Translations under genes and position numbers: made by a program
Shown: positions 16,031 to 24,646 of the stretch, piece after piece
Layout: each line of letters opens with the position of its first letter
How positions within the stretch are numbered: the stretch's first letter is position 1
The notes under the pieces: model-generated
The model's database searches: none
Told to the model about the DNA's origin: nothing
The model's input: only the letters and a program-made list of their open reading frames with translations
Assembly (NCBI RefSeq): GCF_001999905.1
Contig: NZ_CP019642.1
Coordinates: 1 to 64,000 of the forward strand
Reading direction: 5' to 3'
DNA from: Planococcus lenghuensis
GTDB taxonomy: Bacteria > Bacillota > Bacilli > Bacillales_A > Planococcaceae
Length of the DNA: 64,000 bases

Positions 16031-17263
16031 ATGCGAAGTTCTTTTTTAGGTCCTAAAATTGTAACAGTTACTTTTATTACACTAATGGGTGCGTTTGGAT
16101 TAAATCTAACAGCGGGACAATTTTTTGCTCCATTAAATGAAACGTACGGCTGGGATTTGACGATACTAAGCTTAGCTGTTTCGCTTAACATGATAACTTG
16201 GGGGATCTTTCAGCCAGTTATGGGAAAATTAATTGATCGTTTTGGCCCTAAACCGATTATTGCGTGTAGTGCTGCTTTAATGGGTATTGCTTTTATACTC
16301 TCAGCAACGACTACAGAAATATGGCAATTCTTTATTTATTATGGTGTATTAACTGCTATTGGATTTGCTGGCTGCGGCTCGATGGCCAATTCTGTTTTAG
16401 TCTCACGCTGGTATGTGAACAAAAGGGCCAAGATGCTTTCAAGAAGTTCCATGGGAATGAATATAGGTCAACTTGTGCTTCTGCCATTAACCGGATTTCT
16501 AATTGCCACTTCAGGATTTCGCTCAGCCTTTGTGGTGCTTGGTTTAATCATGCTGTTTTTAGTTGTTCCAGTAGTATTGATCTTTGTTAAAAATAATCCG
16601 TATGATGTTAATCAAATGCCTGATGGAGATTCAACGTCTGTATTCAAATCTATTAAAAGTGCCTCGTTGCAAGATGCATTACATAGTCGAGAATTTTGGA
16701 TTGCAACTATTGGATTTGCAACATGTGGATTCACATTATACTTAGTGACTATGCACCTACCGAATTTTGCGATTGATCTTGGAGGAGGAAAAGCTCTTGG
16801 GGGACAGTTGCTTGGTATAGCAGCACTGGCCAGTGCTCTTTCTATGTGGATAACCGGTCAGTTAACAAGAATCATCAGAAAAAAGAATTTATTACTAGTG
16901 CTTTATATTATTCGATTTATTGCTTTTGTTTGGATTGCAATGTCTCCAGGAATCTGGCAATTATATATTTTCGCTGTTGTATATGGGATTTCTTCGATGC
17001 CGATAATTCCGCTAGTGACTGGCATTATTGGTGATCGATTTGGTAAAAACGCTATGGGAAGCATCTTAGGTTTTAGTTGGTTATTACATCAAATTTTTGC
17101 AGCATCAGGTGTGTTCATAGGCGGATATCTTCGTTCTATTTCTGGAAGTTATAACAATGCGTTTTGGATGGGAGCAGCAATTTTAGCGCTAGGTATTGTT
17201 GTTACAGTTTTTATGAAGAAGGAAGAAGTAGCTTTACAGACCAAAGCAGTTCAAGCACAATAA
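16031..17263 (+). CDS. MFS transporter (OFA/oxalate-formate antiporter-like or MCP-like)
   Basis: A 410-residue integral membrane protein with about 12 hydrophobic segments. Typical MFS features are GWDLTILSLAVSLNMITWGIFQPVMGKLIDRFGPKPII (motif A region between helices 2 and 3) and the repeated GDRFGKNAMGSILGF in the second half. Start ATG 16031 follows GGAGGGG. The overall pattern (N-terminal FALNLTAGQFFAPL-like segment, long first half, RWYVNKRAKMLSRSSMG after helix 4) resembles OFA and monocarboxylate-type MFS carriers; the substrate is unknown. It appears co-transcribed with the DinB-like gene 16 bases downstream and is likely regulated by the divergent CGNR protein through two operator palindromes. 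Confidence 0.88.
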   Translation: MRSSFLGPKIVTVTFITLMGAFGLNLTAGQFFAPLNETYGWDLTILSLAVSLNMITWGIFQPVMGKLIDRFGPKPIIACSAALMGIAFILSATTTEIWQFFIYYGVLTAIGFAGCGSMANSVLVSRWYVNKRAKMLSRSSMGMNIGQLVLLPLTGFLIATSGFRSAFVVLGLIMLFLVVPVVLIFVKNNPYDVNQMPDGDSTSVFKSIKSASLQDALHSREFWIATIGFATCGFTLYLVTMHLPNFAIDLGGGKALGGQLLGIAALASALSMWITGQLTRIIRKKNLLLVLYIIRFIAFVWIAMSPGIWQLYIFAVVYGISSMPIIPLVTGIIGDRFGKNAMGSILGFSWLLHQIFAASGVFIGGYLRSISGSYNNAFWMGAAILALGIVVTVFMKKEEVALQTKAVQAQ

Positions 17264-17279
17264 AAGAGGAGTGATTGTG

Positions 17280-17756
17280 ATGGAAAATCACATTATAAAA
17301 CAGTTATGGATTGCAAGAGAAAATACAATTAATTTTGTGAAAAATCTGGAAGAAGCTACGAGTGAGCTTGTACCTGATCAGTTGAATAATAATATTAAGT
17401 GGAATTTGGGACATATATATGTGGTTAGTGAAAAGTTCTTATTTCATTTCATTGGAGAGAAAACAAAGTTTCCATCTAACTATCTCGCATTTTTTGATAC
17501 TGGAACTAGTCCAACTGACTGGAGAGCAAAGCCACCGACTCTAGAAGAGTTAATTGATGTTTTGAGCGAACAAATAAAAAGGATTAATTTAACTTTGTCA
17601 GGAAGGATGGATGAGCAAGTTAAAGAGACCTACACTACATCAACGGGATTTGAATTAATCATTGTGAAAGAGTTCGTTAGCTTTTGTTTATATCATGAAG
17701 GTATGCATTTTGGGGCGATAAAGAATACAAGTAAATTAGCCAAAGAAGTTTCTTGA
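17280..17756 (+). CDS. DinB-family protein
   Basis: A 158-residue four-helix-bundle protein of the DinB/YfiT fold (putative metal-dependent thiol S-transferase or hydrolase superfamily). Start ATG 17280 follows GAGGAG. The three histidines expected for the metal site are plausible in NLGHIYV near residue 45 and in YHEGMHFG near residue 140, which matches the usual H...HxxxH pattern. It follows the MFS gene closely, so it may act on the same compound, for example in bacillithiol-linked detoxification, a known role for some DinB proteins in Firmicutes. Substrate unknown. Confidence 0.82.
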   Translation: MENHIIKQLWIARENTINFVKNLEEATSELVPDQLNNNIKWNLGHIYVVSEKFLFHFIGEKTKFPSNYLAFFDTGTSPTDWRAKPPTLEELIDVLSEQIKRINLTLSGRMDEQVKETYTTSTGFELIIVKEFVSFCLYHEGMHFGAIKNTSKLAKEVS

Positions 17757-17762
17757 AGAATG

Positions 17763-17789
17763 AGGCGAATCATCTGAGCTGGTTCGCCT
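17763..17789 (+). terminator. Hairpin after the DinB gene
   Basis: AGGCGAA (17763-17769) and TTCGCCT (17783-17789) form a 7-bp stem. The following bases are TTTAAAAAAA, a weak U-tract, so termination efficiency is uncertain. Confidence 0.4.
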
Positions 17790-18415
17790 TTAAAAAAATT
17801 ATTAAAGGATGGTAAACTTTTATATGAAAAACCAAAGTCTAGTGTTGCACAGTATAACGATGCTTTTTTACTATCCCAAAAGTAAAAAATAGGTTATTCC
17901 ATACAAGGGCGCTTTTCCGGAGTAACGAAAAAAAGTCCAATTTCTCAATTATAATGCTGAGAAATTGGGCTTTTTAATATTTTAATTTCCTTAACGTTGT
18001 AAATCCGTATTTTCCTGATGCTATCCTTACAGTAAACAGGTTTTGATGGGATTAACCAAAGAAATGTAGAAGAAATAGTGGATTTAGGACTAGAGGTGGG
18101 TATGAGTAAAAAATAATTGATTATCTTCACTATTTCTCATTTAACCCATCATAGGAGACAAATTCAGTTAATAAAAAAGGTTATAAGTAATTAAAAGAAC
18201 CATTCTTCTGCTGACGGAGCAGAAGGACGAAAGATTGTACAACCAGAACACTTAGAGTCCTACAGAATGTTAGTTTACATATCATCAGGTTATCAGAAGT
18301 TGCTTGAAAAGAAGGGGATTTTCAGGAAAAAATCGAATTAGGATTATAGAAATAGAATGAAACCTTTAATCAAAAGTGCTTATCCTCATGAGCGTAAAGG
18401 GAGGGGAAACAGAAA
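17790..18415. other. Intergenic region with decayed gene fragments
   Basis: About 630 bases without an intact gene. Around 17920-17970 there is a GTCCAATTTCTCA...TGAGAAATTGGGCTTTTTA hairpin with a T-run that looks like a terminator. At 18039-18194 lies the degraded 3' part of a DinB gene (listed separately). The remaining 200 bases before 18416 are AT-rich and contain the GGGAGGGG ribosome site of the next gene; no other coding signal is visible. Confidence 0.55.
18039..18194 (+). pseudogene. Truncated duplicate of the downstream DinB gene
   Basis: The sequence from GATGGGATTAACCAAAG through AAGTAATTAAAAGAACC aligns base by base with the 3' end of the intact DinB gene at 18705-18871, including the TTTCTCATTTAACCCATCA block and even the stop codon and 30 bases beyond it. 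Substitutions and an internal stop (AAAAAATAATTG) show that it is not functional. The 5' half is missing. It is evidence for an old tandem duplication followed by decay of the upstream copy. Confidence 0.75.
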
Positions 18416-18856
18416 ATGATCAAGGAGATTGCGGATTATTACGGCGTGCTGCAGTATGTCCATAAAAGCATTGATAGTATGCTGAATGATTTAACTGCTG
18501 TTCAGTGGGTTGATACTAGAGGGGAATTCAATAATATCGCCTCGATAGTAGATCACATTACTGCTGTAGAGACTGGCTTCATGAAGATACTGGCTGGAGA
18601 ATCGATTGAAAAAATGCCAGCTGAATCCTTCAGGAACTCGGAATGGAATATCCAACACCTGAAAACAAATTGGAATGAAGCACTTTTATTCAGCAAGGAA
18701 GTGTTGACCGGCTTAACCAAAGAGAATTTGGAGGAAAAAGTGGATTTGGGGTTAGGAATGGATATGAGTAAAAGGCAGTTAATTATCTTTACCATTTCTC
18801 ATTTAACCCATCACAGGGGGCAAATTCCGTTAATAAAAAAGGTGCTAAGTAATTAA
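18416..18856 (+). CDS. DinB-family protein
   Basis: A 146-residue DinB-like four-helix protein, different from the one at 17280-17756. ATG 18416 follows GGGAGGGG with about 10 bases. The metal-site histidines are in IVDHITAVETGF near residue 42 and in FTISHLTHHRGQIP near residue 128, fitting the H...HxxxH pattern of the family. Genes of this type in Bacillales encode small thiol-transferase or damage-inducible proteins. A decayed copy of its 3' half lies 220 bases upstream. It appears to be monocistronic. Confidence 0.85.
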   Translation: MIKEIADYYGVLQYVHKSIDSMLNDLTAVQWVDTRGEFNNIASIVDHITAVETGFMKILAGESIEKMPAESFRNSEWNIQHLKTNWNEALLFSKEVLTGLTKENLEEKVDLGLGMDMSKRQLIIFTISHLTHHRGQIPLIKKVLSN

Positions 18857-19106
18857 AAGAACCATTCTTTGGCTGACTGAGCAGAACAATTAAAATACTT
18901 CAAGACCTAGAGAATCTTAGTTTATATATCACTGGTTGTCAAAAGTAAAGTTGAAGAGAAGCATAGATTGCTTAAAACAAAGCCATCCATGCTTTTTTCT
19001 ATGAAAAGCACTAATTTAATTGCTTTTATCTTTTGAAGTTTTTTAATGCTAAACTTATAGAAATGCAATACAAAACATTCTTTTTACACAGAAAGGACGA
19101 TTGAGA

Positions 19107-20456
19107 ATGAGTACGCCCGATTTAAAGGCAAGATCCCCATGGTCCCAATTAAACGATATCCAGTCCGTAAAAATTTCCCCCAAACCGCATCAGCCGATTG
19201 ATGGAGGCATCCGGATACCTGGAAGCAAGAGTTTTACCAACCGTGCGTTGATTATGGCAGCTTTGGCTAAAGGGACATCTACGCTATCAGGTATTCTTAA
19301 AAGTGACGACTCCTATTGGTGCATCGACTCGCTCAATAAACTAGGAATAGATACAGAAATTGAAGGCGACGTGGTCACCGTCCATGGCTGCAATGCCAAC
19401 TGGCCGAACACACAGGCTGATTTATACATAGGGGCTGCCGGAACCACTGCCCGTTTCCTTCCAGGTGCATTAGCAGTTGCGAAGAACGGAAACTCGGTGG
19501 TGAAAGCTAGCAAGCGAATGAGCGAGCGTCCGGTCGAACCGCTAATTCATGCTCTGACCGATTTAGGGGCGAATATCGACTATCTGGAAAAGGAAGGATT
19601 TTTCCCTATCAAGATAAAAGGTGATGGGCTTAAGGGAGGGGCTGTCAGGATCTCCGGCAAAATATCCAGTCAGTTTATCAGTGGCTTACTTCTAGCCAGC
19701 CCTTACGCGGAGAATGAAGTGTCGATTACCATACCGGATACCATCGTTCAGCATGAATACGTCCGGATTACGTTGGGGTTGATGGAGAAGTTCGGCGTGA
19801 CCGTTGAAGTTTCAGAAGACCTTAATCATATGGTGGTGCCGCAAGGGGAATACCTTGGACAAGATCTTCCTCTGGAAGCCGATGCATCAACGGCCAGTTA
19901 TTTTTTTGCCTTAGCAGCTCTGACCAATGGGCGAATCCGGATCACCAATCTAACTGCAGAAACAAATCAACCCGATATTCATATGCTGGAGATCTATGAA
20001 AAGATGGGTTGCCAAGTGATTAAAGGTGAAGACTATATCGAGTTGACCGGAACTGAACAATTAATCGGAGGATTGGACATTAGTATGAAAGAAATGTCCG
20101 ACCAAACCCTGACGTTGGCTGCGCTGGCTCCATTTGCCTCGGGACCGATTACGATGAGGGACGTGGAGCATATCCGCCATCACGAGTCCGATCGCATCCG
20201 TGCAATTTGCACGGAACTTCGGAAACTGGGCATTTCAGTTGAAGAGTTCCAGGACGGGCTGACGGTTTATCCAGGAACTCCGCAAGCCGCAATATTGGAT
20301 TCTTATGATGATCACCGGGTGGCCATGTCCTTGGCGTTGATTGGAACTACAGTGTCAGGGATTATCATTCGAGATCCGGGCTGTGTTTCAAAGACCTGTC
20401 CCACTTACTTTGAATTGCTTCAGCAGTTGGGCATTTCAGTTGAATATGTAATGTAG
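19107..20456 (+). CDS. aroA: 5-enolpyruvylshikimate-3-phosphate synthase
   Basis: A 449-residue EPSP synthase, the sixth step of the shikimate pathway and the target of glyphosate. ATG 19107 follows GAAAGGA by nine bases; a TTG at 19101 is less likely. Conserved parts are GGIRIPGSKSFTNRALIMAALAKG (PEP and S3P binding), IGAAGTTARFLPG, SKRMSERPVEPLIHAL, GKISSQFISGLLLASP, DASTASYFFALAAL, and the C-terminal HESDRIRAICTELRKLG and DSYDDHRVAMSLAL. It is full length with catalytic-site residues present. It is alone, with no other shikimate gene nearby, which is unusual since chromosomal aroA sits in an aro operon. The RMSERPVEPL wording differs from the glyphosate-sensitive E. coli type, so a divergent, possibly tolerant enzyme is conceivable. 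That is inference. Confidence 0.93.
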   Translation: MSTPDLKARSPWSQLNDIQSVKISPKPHQPIDGGIRIPGSKSFTNRALIMAALAKGTSTLSGILKSDDSYWCIDSLNKLGIDTEIEGDVVTVHGCNANWPNTQADLYIGAAGTTARFLPGALAVAKNGNSVVKASKRMSERPVEPLIHALTDLGANIDYLEKEGFFPIKIKGDGLKGGAVRISGKISSQFISGLLLASPYAENEVSITIPDTIVQHEYVRITLGLMEKFGVTVEVSEDLNHMVVPQGEYLGQDLPLEADASTASYFFALAALTNGRIRITNLTAETNQPDIHMLEIYEKMGCQVIKGEDYIELTGTEQLIGGLDISMKEMSDQTLTLAALAPFASGPITMRDVEHIRHHESDRIRAICTELRKLGISVEEFQDGLTVYPGTPQAAILDSYDDHRVAMSLALIGTTVSGIIIRDPGCVSKTCPTYFELLQQLGISVEYVM

Positions 20457-20625
20457 CCAGCAGTTTACATAGGACCGCTGTTTAGTGCAAAATAAAAGTA
20501 CAGAGTTGTGAAACGAAAACGTACACAACGCTGCAATGAGGAAATCAATAAAAAAAGGCTTGCCAGCCTTCGAAAATAACCCTACCGTAATTGGTGTCTA
20601 ATCAAACCGGTGGAGGTCGAGAGGA

Positions 20626-22080
20626 ATGCTGGCAATGCCTGAAATCAATTGTATCAAACTTTTACGGAACCAAAAATCATTATCCATCAACGGGATTTCC
20701 AAAACGCTTGGAATCAATTGGCGCACAGCCAAGAAGTATGCGGACGGAGAGAACCTGCCGGAGGAAAAACAAGTTCAGAAGACCGGTATGATGTACGAGG
20801 ACAACTGGGGAGAAATTGTCGGCGACTGGCTGTGGGAAGATGAGAAGTTGAAGAAAAAACAGCGGCGCACGAATAAAAAGATCTATCAGGACTTAGTGGC
20901 GATGGACTTTCCAGGTTCCTACCGGACCGTCTGCTATTTTATCAAGGAGTGGCGCGAAGGCCGTGAGGACCTCGAAGAAGAAACGAAGGATAAGAATTCA
21001 GAGAGATTGGAACATCCCCCTGCCGAGGCGCAACTGGATTTCGGTCTGATGGAGGCGGTCAAAGATGGCAAGTTCGTGGATGTCCACTGCTTGGTCATGT
21101 CACTGCCTTTCAGTAACGCCGCCTACGCGATTCCGCTGCCAGGCGAGAACCAGGAATGTTTCCTGCATGGAATGAAGACGATCTTCAGCCAATTGGATGG
21201 CGTGCCGCGGACCATCCGCATTGATAACCTGAAGGCGGCTGTAATAAAGCCGCGCGGACATCATGAAGAAACCGTCTTTACAGACGAATTTCTCCGGTTT
21301 GCCAGCCACTATGGGTTTACGCCGCAGGCGTGCAACCCGCGTGCCGGGAACGAAAAAGGCAATGTGGAGAACAAGGTAGGCTACGTCCGCTACAATTTCA
21401 TTACACCGGCGCCGGTGATGGAAGACCTCACTCACCTGTCGGGCGTGCTCAAAGGACACTTGGAGAAGGATCGGGACCGGATCCACTACAAGAAACAGGT
21501 TCCGATCAAGGACCTGTTGGAGGAAGAACGCCAATATCTTCTGGCATTGCCCGAAACGGACTATCCGGTTTTCAAAAAAGAAACGGCCAAGGCCAATAAA
21601 TACGGTGAAATTGCGGTGGACCAGACGAAGATTTACATACCGAAAGGCTATAATTACTCGCAGTTATCCGTGGTGAAGTATTGGGGCCGGTTCAAAGTTC
21701 TCTCTCCTCACGGAGAGATTCTGTTTGAGGACTTCCGTCCGTATATGCATCGGAAGCGGAAGATTCCATGGGAAGGCATCTTGAGAGGCTGGCTCACGAA
21801 GCCTCGCGCAGTTCCTTATTCCCGCTTCGCTCCTTACCTGCCTGGACGGATCCGGGAGTACTTGGCGATTACGGATTTGTCACTCCGGAAAGACCGGTTG
21901 AAATGGCTCATCGCCCAGCTCATCACGCGAGATATGGAAGAAATCAACGAACACTTCTACGATCTGCTTGGTGAGCAGACAGAAGACACGGAGCACATGA
22001 TTGCCCATCCGTATGACGTGGACTGGACGAAGTATGATCAACTCCAGCGCACCTCTCAGATTGGAGGTGAAGCGGGATGA
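20626..22080 (+). CDS. istA: IS21-family transposase IstA
   Basis: A 484-residue transposase. ATG 20626 follows GGAGGTCGAGAGGA. The N-terminal helix-turn-helix reads CIKLLRNQKSLSINGISKTLGINWRTAKKY. The DDE domain has Asp in AQLDFGLMEA, Asp in IRIDNLKAAV and Glu in AGNEKGNVENKVGYVR. It is somewhat shorter than the other IstA in this window and clearly a different subgroup. Its stop overlaps the istB start (ATGA at 22077). Confidence 0.92.
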   Translation: MLAMPEINCIKLLRNQKSLSINGISKTLGINWRTAKKYADGENLPEEKQVQKTGMMYEDNWGEIVGDWLWEDEKLKKKQRRTNKKIYQDLVAMDFPGSYRTVCYFIKEWREGREDLEEETKDKNSERLEHPPAEAQLDFGLMEAVKDGKFVDVHCLVMSLPFSNAAYAIPLPGENQECFLHGMKTIFSQLDGVPRTIRIDNLKAAVIKPRGHHEETVFTDEFLRFASHYGFTPQACNPRAGNEKGNVENKVGYVRYNFITPAPVMEDLTHLSGVLKGHLEKDRDRIHYKKQVPIKDLLEEERQYLLALPETDYPVFKKETAKANKYGEIAVDQTKIYIPKGYNYSQLSVVKYWGRFKVLSPHGEILFEDFRPYMHRKRKIPWEGILRGWLTKPRAVPYSRFAPYLPGRIREYLAITDLSLRKDRLKWLIAQLITRDMEEINEHFYDLLGEQTEDTEHMIAHPYDVDWTKYDQLQRTSQIGGEAG

Positions 22081-22802
22081 CAGCTGAGCTGAAACGGATG
22101 TGCAAGTCACTGCGTCTCGCCCACGTGGCGGATATTTACGACAGGATTCCTTTTGAAGACCCTGTTCAGTATGCGGAAGCCCTGTTGACTATGGAACTGC
22201 AGCTGCGGGAAGAAGCGAAAGCAGACCGGCTGATCAAGAAGGCGAAGTTCATTCAGGAGAAGTCGCTTTCCTCGTTTCAGTGGAGCGAAAAGGTTCATTT
22301 TCCTCCCCAGATGGATGCGACTGAACTCGGCACCCTGCAATTCATCGAACGGAAAGAGAACCTAATCTTCACTGGGTCGACCGGGACGGGTAAGACGCAT
22401 TTGGCAACCGGCATCGGCCACGAGGCTTGCAGGAAGGGCTGCGAGGTGCGCTTCTATCGGGTATCGGACCTCGCAGAGGTCTTGGAGAAGGCGTGGGCGG
22501 AAGGCCGATGGGGACAATTCCGAAATCGGTTTAAGAAGGTGGATTTGATCATTCTGGATGAGATGGGCTACGTCCCATTCAACAAGGAAGGAGCGGAGCT
22601 CCTCTTCCAGCTGATTTCCGACTGGTACGAGCAGACGAGCCTGATTATCACGTCGAACCTGGAATTCAGCCAGTGGAATCGGGTATTCAGCGACTCACGG
22701 CTGACAGCAGCACTCGTCGATCGGGTCATCCATCACGCCCATATCCTGAATTTCACTGGTGACAGTTTCCGGGTGACACACGCTTTATCACGGCAAAAAT
22801 GA
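22077..22802 (+). CDS. istB: IS21-family helper ATPase IstB
   Basis: A 241-residue AAA+ protein. Walker A is FTGSTGTGKTHLA (about residues 98-110), Walker B LIILDEMGYVP, and a sensor-like segment LIITSNLEFSQWNRVF follows. It is translationally coupled to istA. It is intact and expected to be functional with the IstA of the same element. Confidence 0.92.
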   Translation: MTAELKRMCKSLRLAHVADIYDRIPFEDPVQYAEALLTMELQLREEAKADRLIKKAKFIQEKSLSSFQWSEKVHFPPQMDATELGTLQFIERKENLIFTGSTGTGKTHLATGIGHEACRKGCEVRFYRVSDLAEVLEKAWAEGRWGQFRNRFKKVDLIILDEMGYVPFNKEGAELLFQLISDWYEQTSLIITSNLEFSQWNRVFSDSRLTAALVDRVIHHAHILNFTGDSFRVTHALSRQK

Positions 22803-22900
22803 GAACGAAAGTGAAGGCTGGCAAGCTTCTGCATTTTTCATTGCATTCTTCTGCACTTTTTCATTGCAAAACACAACCGCTTTATAGGAAGTAAGAAAGA

Positions 22901-22937
22901 AGAGGAAAAGCGCTTTAAGAGCACTTCCTCTTTTTTT
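22901..22937 (+). terminator. Rho-independent terminator right of the second IS21
   Basis: GAGGAAAAGCGCTTT pairs with the AAGAGCACTTCCTC arm, followed by seven T residues (22931-22937). It may have belonged to the aroA transcript before the IS21 insertion separated them. Confidence 0.6.
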
Positions 22938-23002
22938 GTTTTTATATTTACTTTCCTGCTAAATAATTGCTGAAAAGGAAGACGAAAAATGTTGCTTTTC
23001 AA

Positions 23003-24551
23003 GTAACTACTTAGGTGCTCCAAAAGAGAAACGTCCCTGATTCACCAAAATGAGTGATTCAAGCAGGTTCTTCTCTTGTTTTCGGACAGTGGAAATGAAC
23101 CCGCGTATCCGGGCGAATTGAACAGCCCCTTTTTCCGTGCGGAAAGGGCCGGAGATCTTTGATTTGACCTTCATCATCCGCACATCCCGTTCCGCCTGGT
23201 TGTTGTCGAAAGGCACTTGCCCATCCCGAAGAAACCGCAGGATATCGGCCTTGTACAGGACGAACCGCTCGGCAAGATTCGCTGACTTGGTCTTCTTGTG
23301 CTTTCCGCGCTCACCGGTTTTTTTCGGAGGCGGCGGCACTCGCCATTCACCGGCTCTGTTTTCCAGGATCTCATCGTACCTGGATTCAATCGCGCTGGCT
23401 GATTTTTCCGGAACCGGCCTTCCGGCCTCTGCGGCTTGTTTCTTCACTGCCAGTGCTTCCCGCAGGAGCGCCTGCATCTCAGCTGCCCACCGGTGACCAT
23501 CGTATTCAGCGATTCCCTCACATTCCCGAATCAGATGGGAACCGCACAGGGCATGCGCCACCTTGTAGGCTGGATTGAAATAGGAGGCCCAGAAATCATG
23601 GACCACCGTTCCCTTATAAGCGGTGAGGAAACTGAAATCATCGAATGCTTCTTTCCCTCTTTTGGGATGGATGTAGTAAAGCGTCCAGTATGCATTCGAA
23701 ATGAGATGGAGCCAGTTTCTGCGGCCATCAGCCGGCATTCCAGTCTCGTCTGCGTGGACGACGGGACTGGCCAGCAGGCGGGCTCGGATTGTCTGCTCAT
23801 GTGGCTCCAGCCGATCCGAGAGCTTTTCAAGGCTGGCAAGGAGCGTGCCTTCGCTCGGGCGGTGGCCGGTGAGGTCGCGGAACAGCTGGCAGATCCGTTC
23901 CAGCGGGAGGTGCTGGTACATATTCAGGTAGGCGGTCCAGGCTTGCACGCTATCCCCGTACTGGACAGGCGCTTTCACTTCCTGCGGGAACAATCCGTAT
24001 TCCTCATGCCGGCAGTTCGGGCAGCGCTTGGCAGCCGCCTGGTGCTCGGTATAGATCAAGCGGGGGATTGGCAGATCTAGCACCTGTCTCTTTTTACAGC
24101 TATGGACAGGCACTTCTCCAAGCAGACGGCTGCAGTGTGAACAGATTTCCGGCTCGTGGACGATCACTTCATCCGGTGTTGCACTCATCTTCAGCGTATG
24201 TCCCTTATGTCCGTTCGGTGCTCCATGTTTTCCACCTGGCTTCCGAAGGCTTTTCGGTTTCCGGAAACCATCGGAAGATGGTGGTTTACTGCTGTTGCGG
24301 CTGTCAGTGCCAAGCTGCCGCTCGAGATCCTGTACCCGGGTTTCCAGTTGTTCGATTTTCGTCTCCAGTTTTTCTATGTATGTACAAAGACCAGTCAGAA
24401 CTTTCTCGATTTCCTCGGGCGTACTGTGGCTGATTGCTTTGATCTCTTCCGGGCTGAGCTTCATGATTGGCACCCCGCTTTCAATAAGTGAAATTGGGTA
24501 TCGATACCCGCTGCACAGAAAGTTAAACTCGAGGCATACCTAAGTAGTTAC
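23003..24551 (-). mobile_element. ISBst12-type IS66-family element with 8-bp target duplication
   Basis: Terminal inverted repeats GTAACTACTTAGGT (23003-23016) and the exact inverse at 24538-24551 bound a single transposase gene. The 8-bp sequence CTTTTCAA is repeated directly outside both ends (22995-23002 and 24552-24559), the duplication length known for IS66. The absence of tnpA and tnpB places it in the ISBst12 group, which carries only tnpC. The intact gene and perfect duplication suggest a recent insertion. It landed just upstream of the serine hydrolase promoter region. Confidence 0.92.
23007..24464 (-). CDS. tnpC: IS66-family transposase TnpC
   Basis: A protein of about 485 residues; I prefer ATG 24464 (MKLSPEEIKAIS), which follows a GCGGGG stretch, over a GTG nine bases earlier. 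The N-terminus is a coiled-coil (VLTGLCTYIEKLETKIEQLETRVQDLE) followed by the family signature DSRNSSKPPSSDG and a helix-turn-helix-like basic part. A zinc-binding pair (ICSHCSRLL and RCPNCRHEEYG) comes next. The DDE core shows Asp in VVHADETGM, Asp in TVVHDFWASY and Glu in DNNQAERDVRM. No frameshift is visible. It needs no accessory genes in the ISBst12 group. Confidence 0.93.
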   Translation of the reverse strand: MKLSPEEIKAISHSTPEEIEKVLTGLCTYIEKLETKIEQLETRVQDLERQLGTDSRNSSKPPSSDGFRKPKSLRKPGGKHGAPNGHKGHTLKMSATPDEVIVHEPEICSHCSRLLGEVPVHSCKKRQVLDLPIPRLIYTEHQAAAKRCPNCRHEEYGLFPQEVKAPVQYGDSVQAWTAYLNMYQHLPLERICQLFRDLTGHRPSEGTLLASLEKLSDRLEPHEQTIRARLLASPVVHADETGMPADGRRNWLHLISNAYWTLYYIHPKRGKEAFDDFSFLTAYKGTVVHDFWASYFNPAYKVAHALCGSHLIRECEGIAEYDGHRWAAEMQALLREALAVKKQAAEAGRPVPEKSASAIESRYDEILENRAGEWRVPPPPKKTGERGKHKKTKSANLAERFVLYKADILRFLRDGQVPFDNNQAERDVRMMKVKSKISGPFRTEKGAVQFARIRGFISTVRKQEKNLLESLILVNQGRFSFGAPK

Positions 24552-24646
24552 CTTTTCAAAAAGTTTACCATTTTTTAGTGGTACAATTAATTCAGCATTT
24601 GCAGTCATAGCTGTATAAGCGGACAAGCAGGAAAGCGGGTGGGCGC

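Larger units (their letters stand above)
20532..22868 (+). mobile_element. Second IS21-family insertion sequence
   Basis: Inner inverted repeats GCTTGCCAGCCTTC (20558-20571) and its inverse (22813-22826) are perfect over 14 bases. Outer TGCAATGA at 20532 matches inverse TCATTGCA copies at 22838-22845 and 22861-22868, consistent with the multiple end repeats of IS21 elements. The genes istA and istB between them are intact. I could not identify a clean target-site duplication, so exact ends are uncertain. The element is unrelated in sequence to the one at 8799-11273. Confidence 0.8.

Noticed and set aside
20521-22880. Target duplication ACACAAC for the second IS21
   Set aside because: The word occurs on both sides but is not adjacent to either proposed end, so I do not claim it.
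23137-24491. Several long plus-strand open frames across the IS66 transposase
   Set aside because: They are antisense shadows of the transposase and lack start signals.
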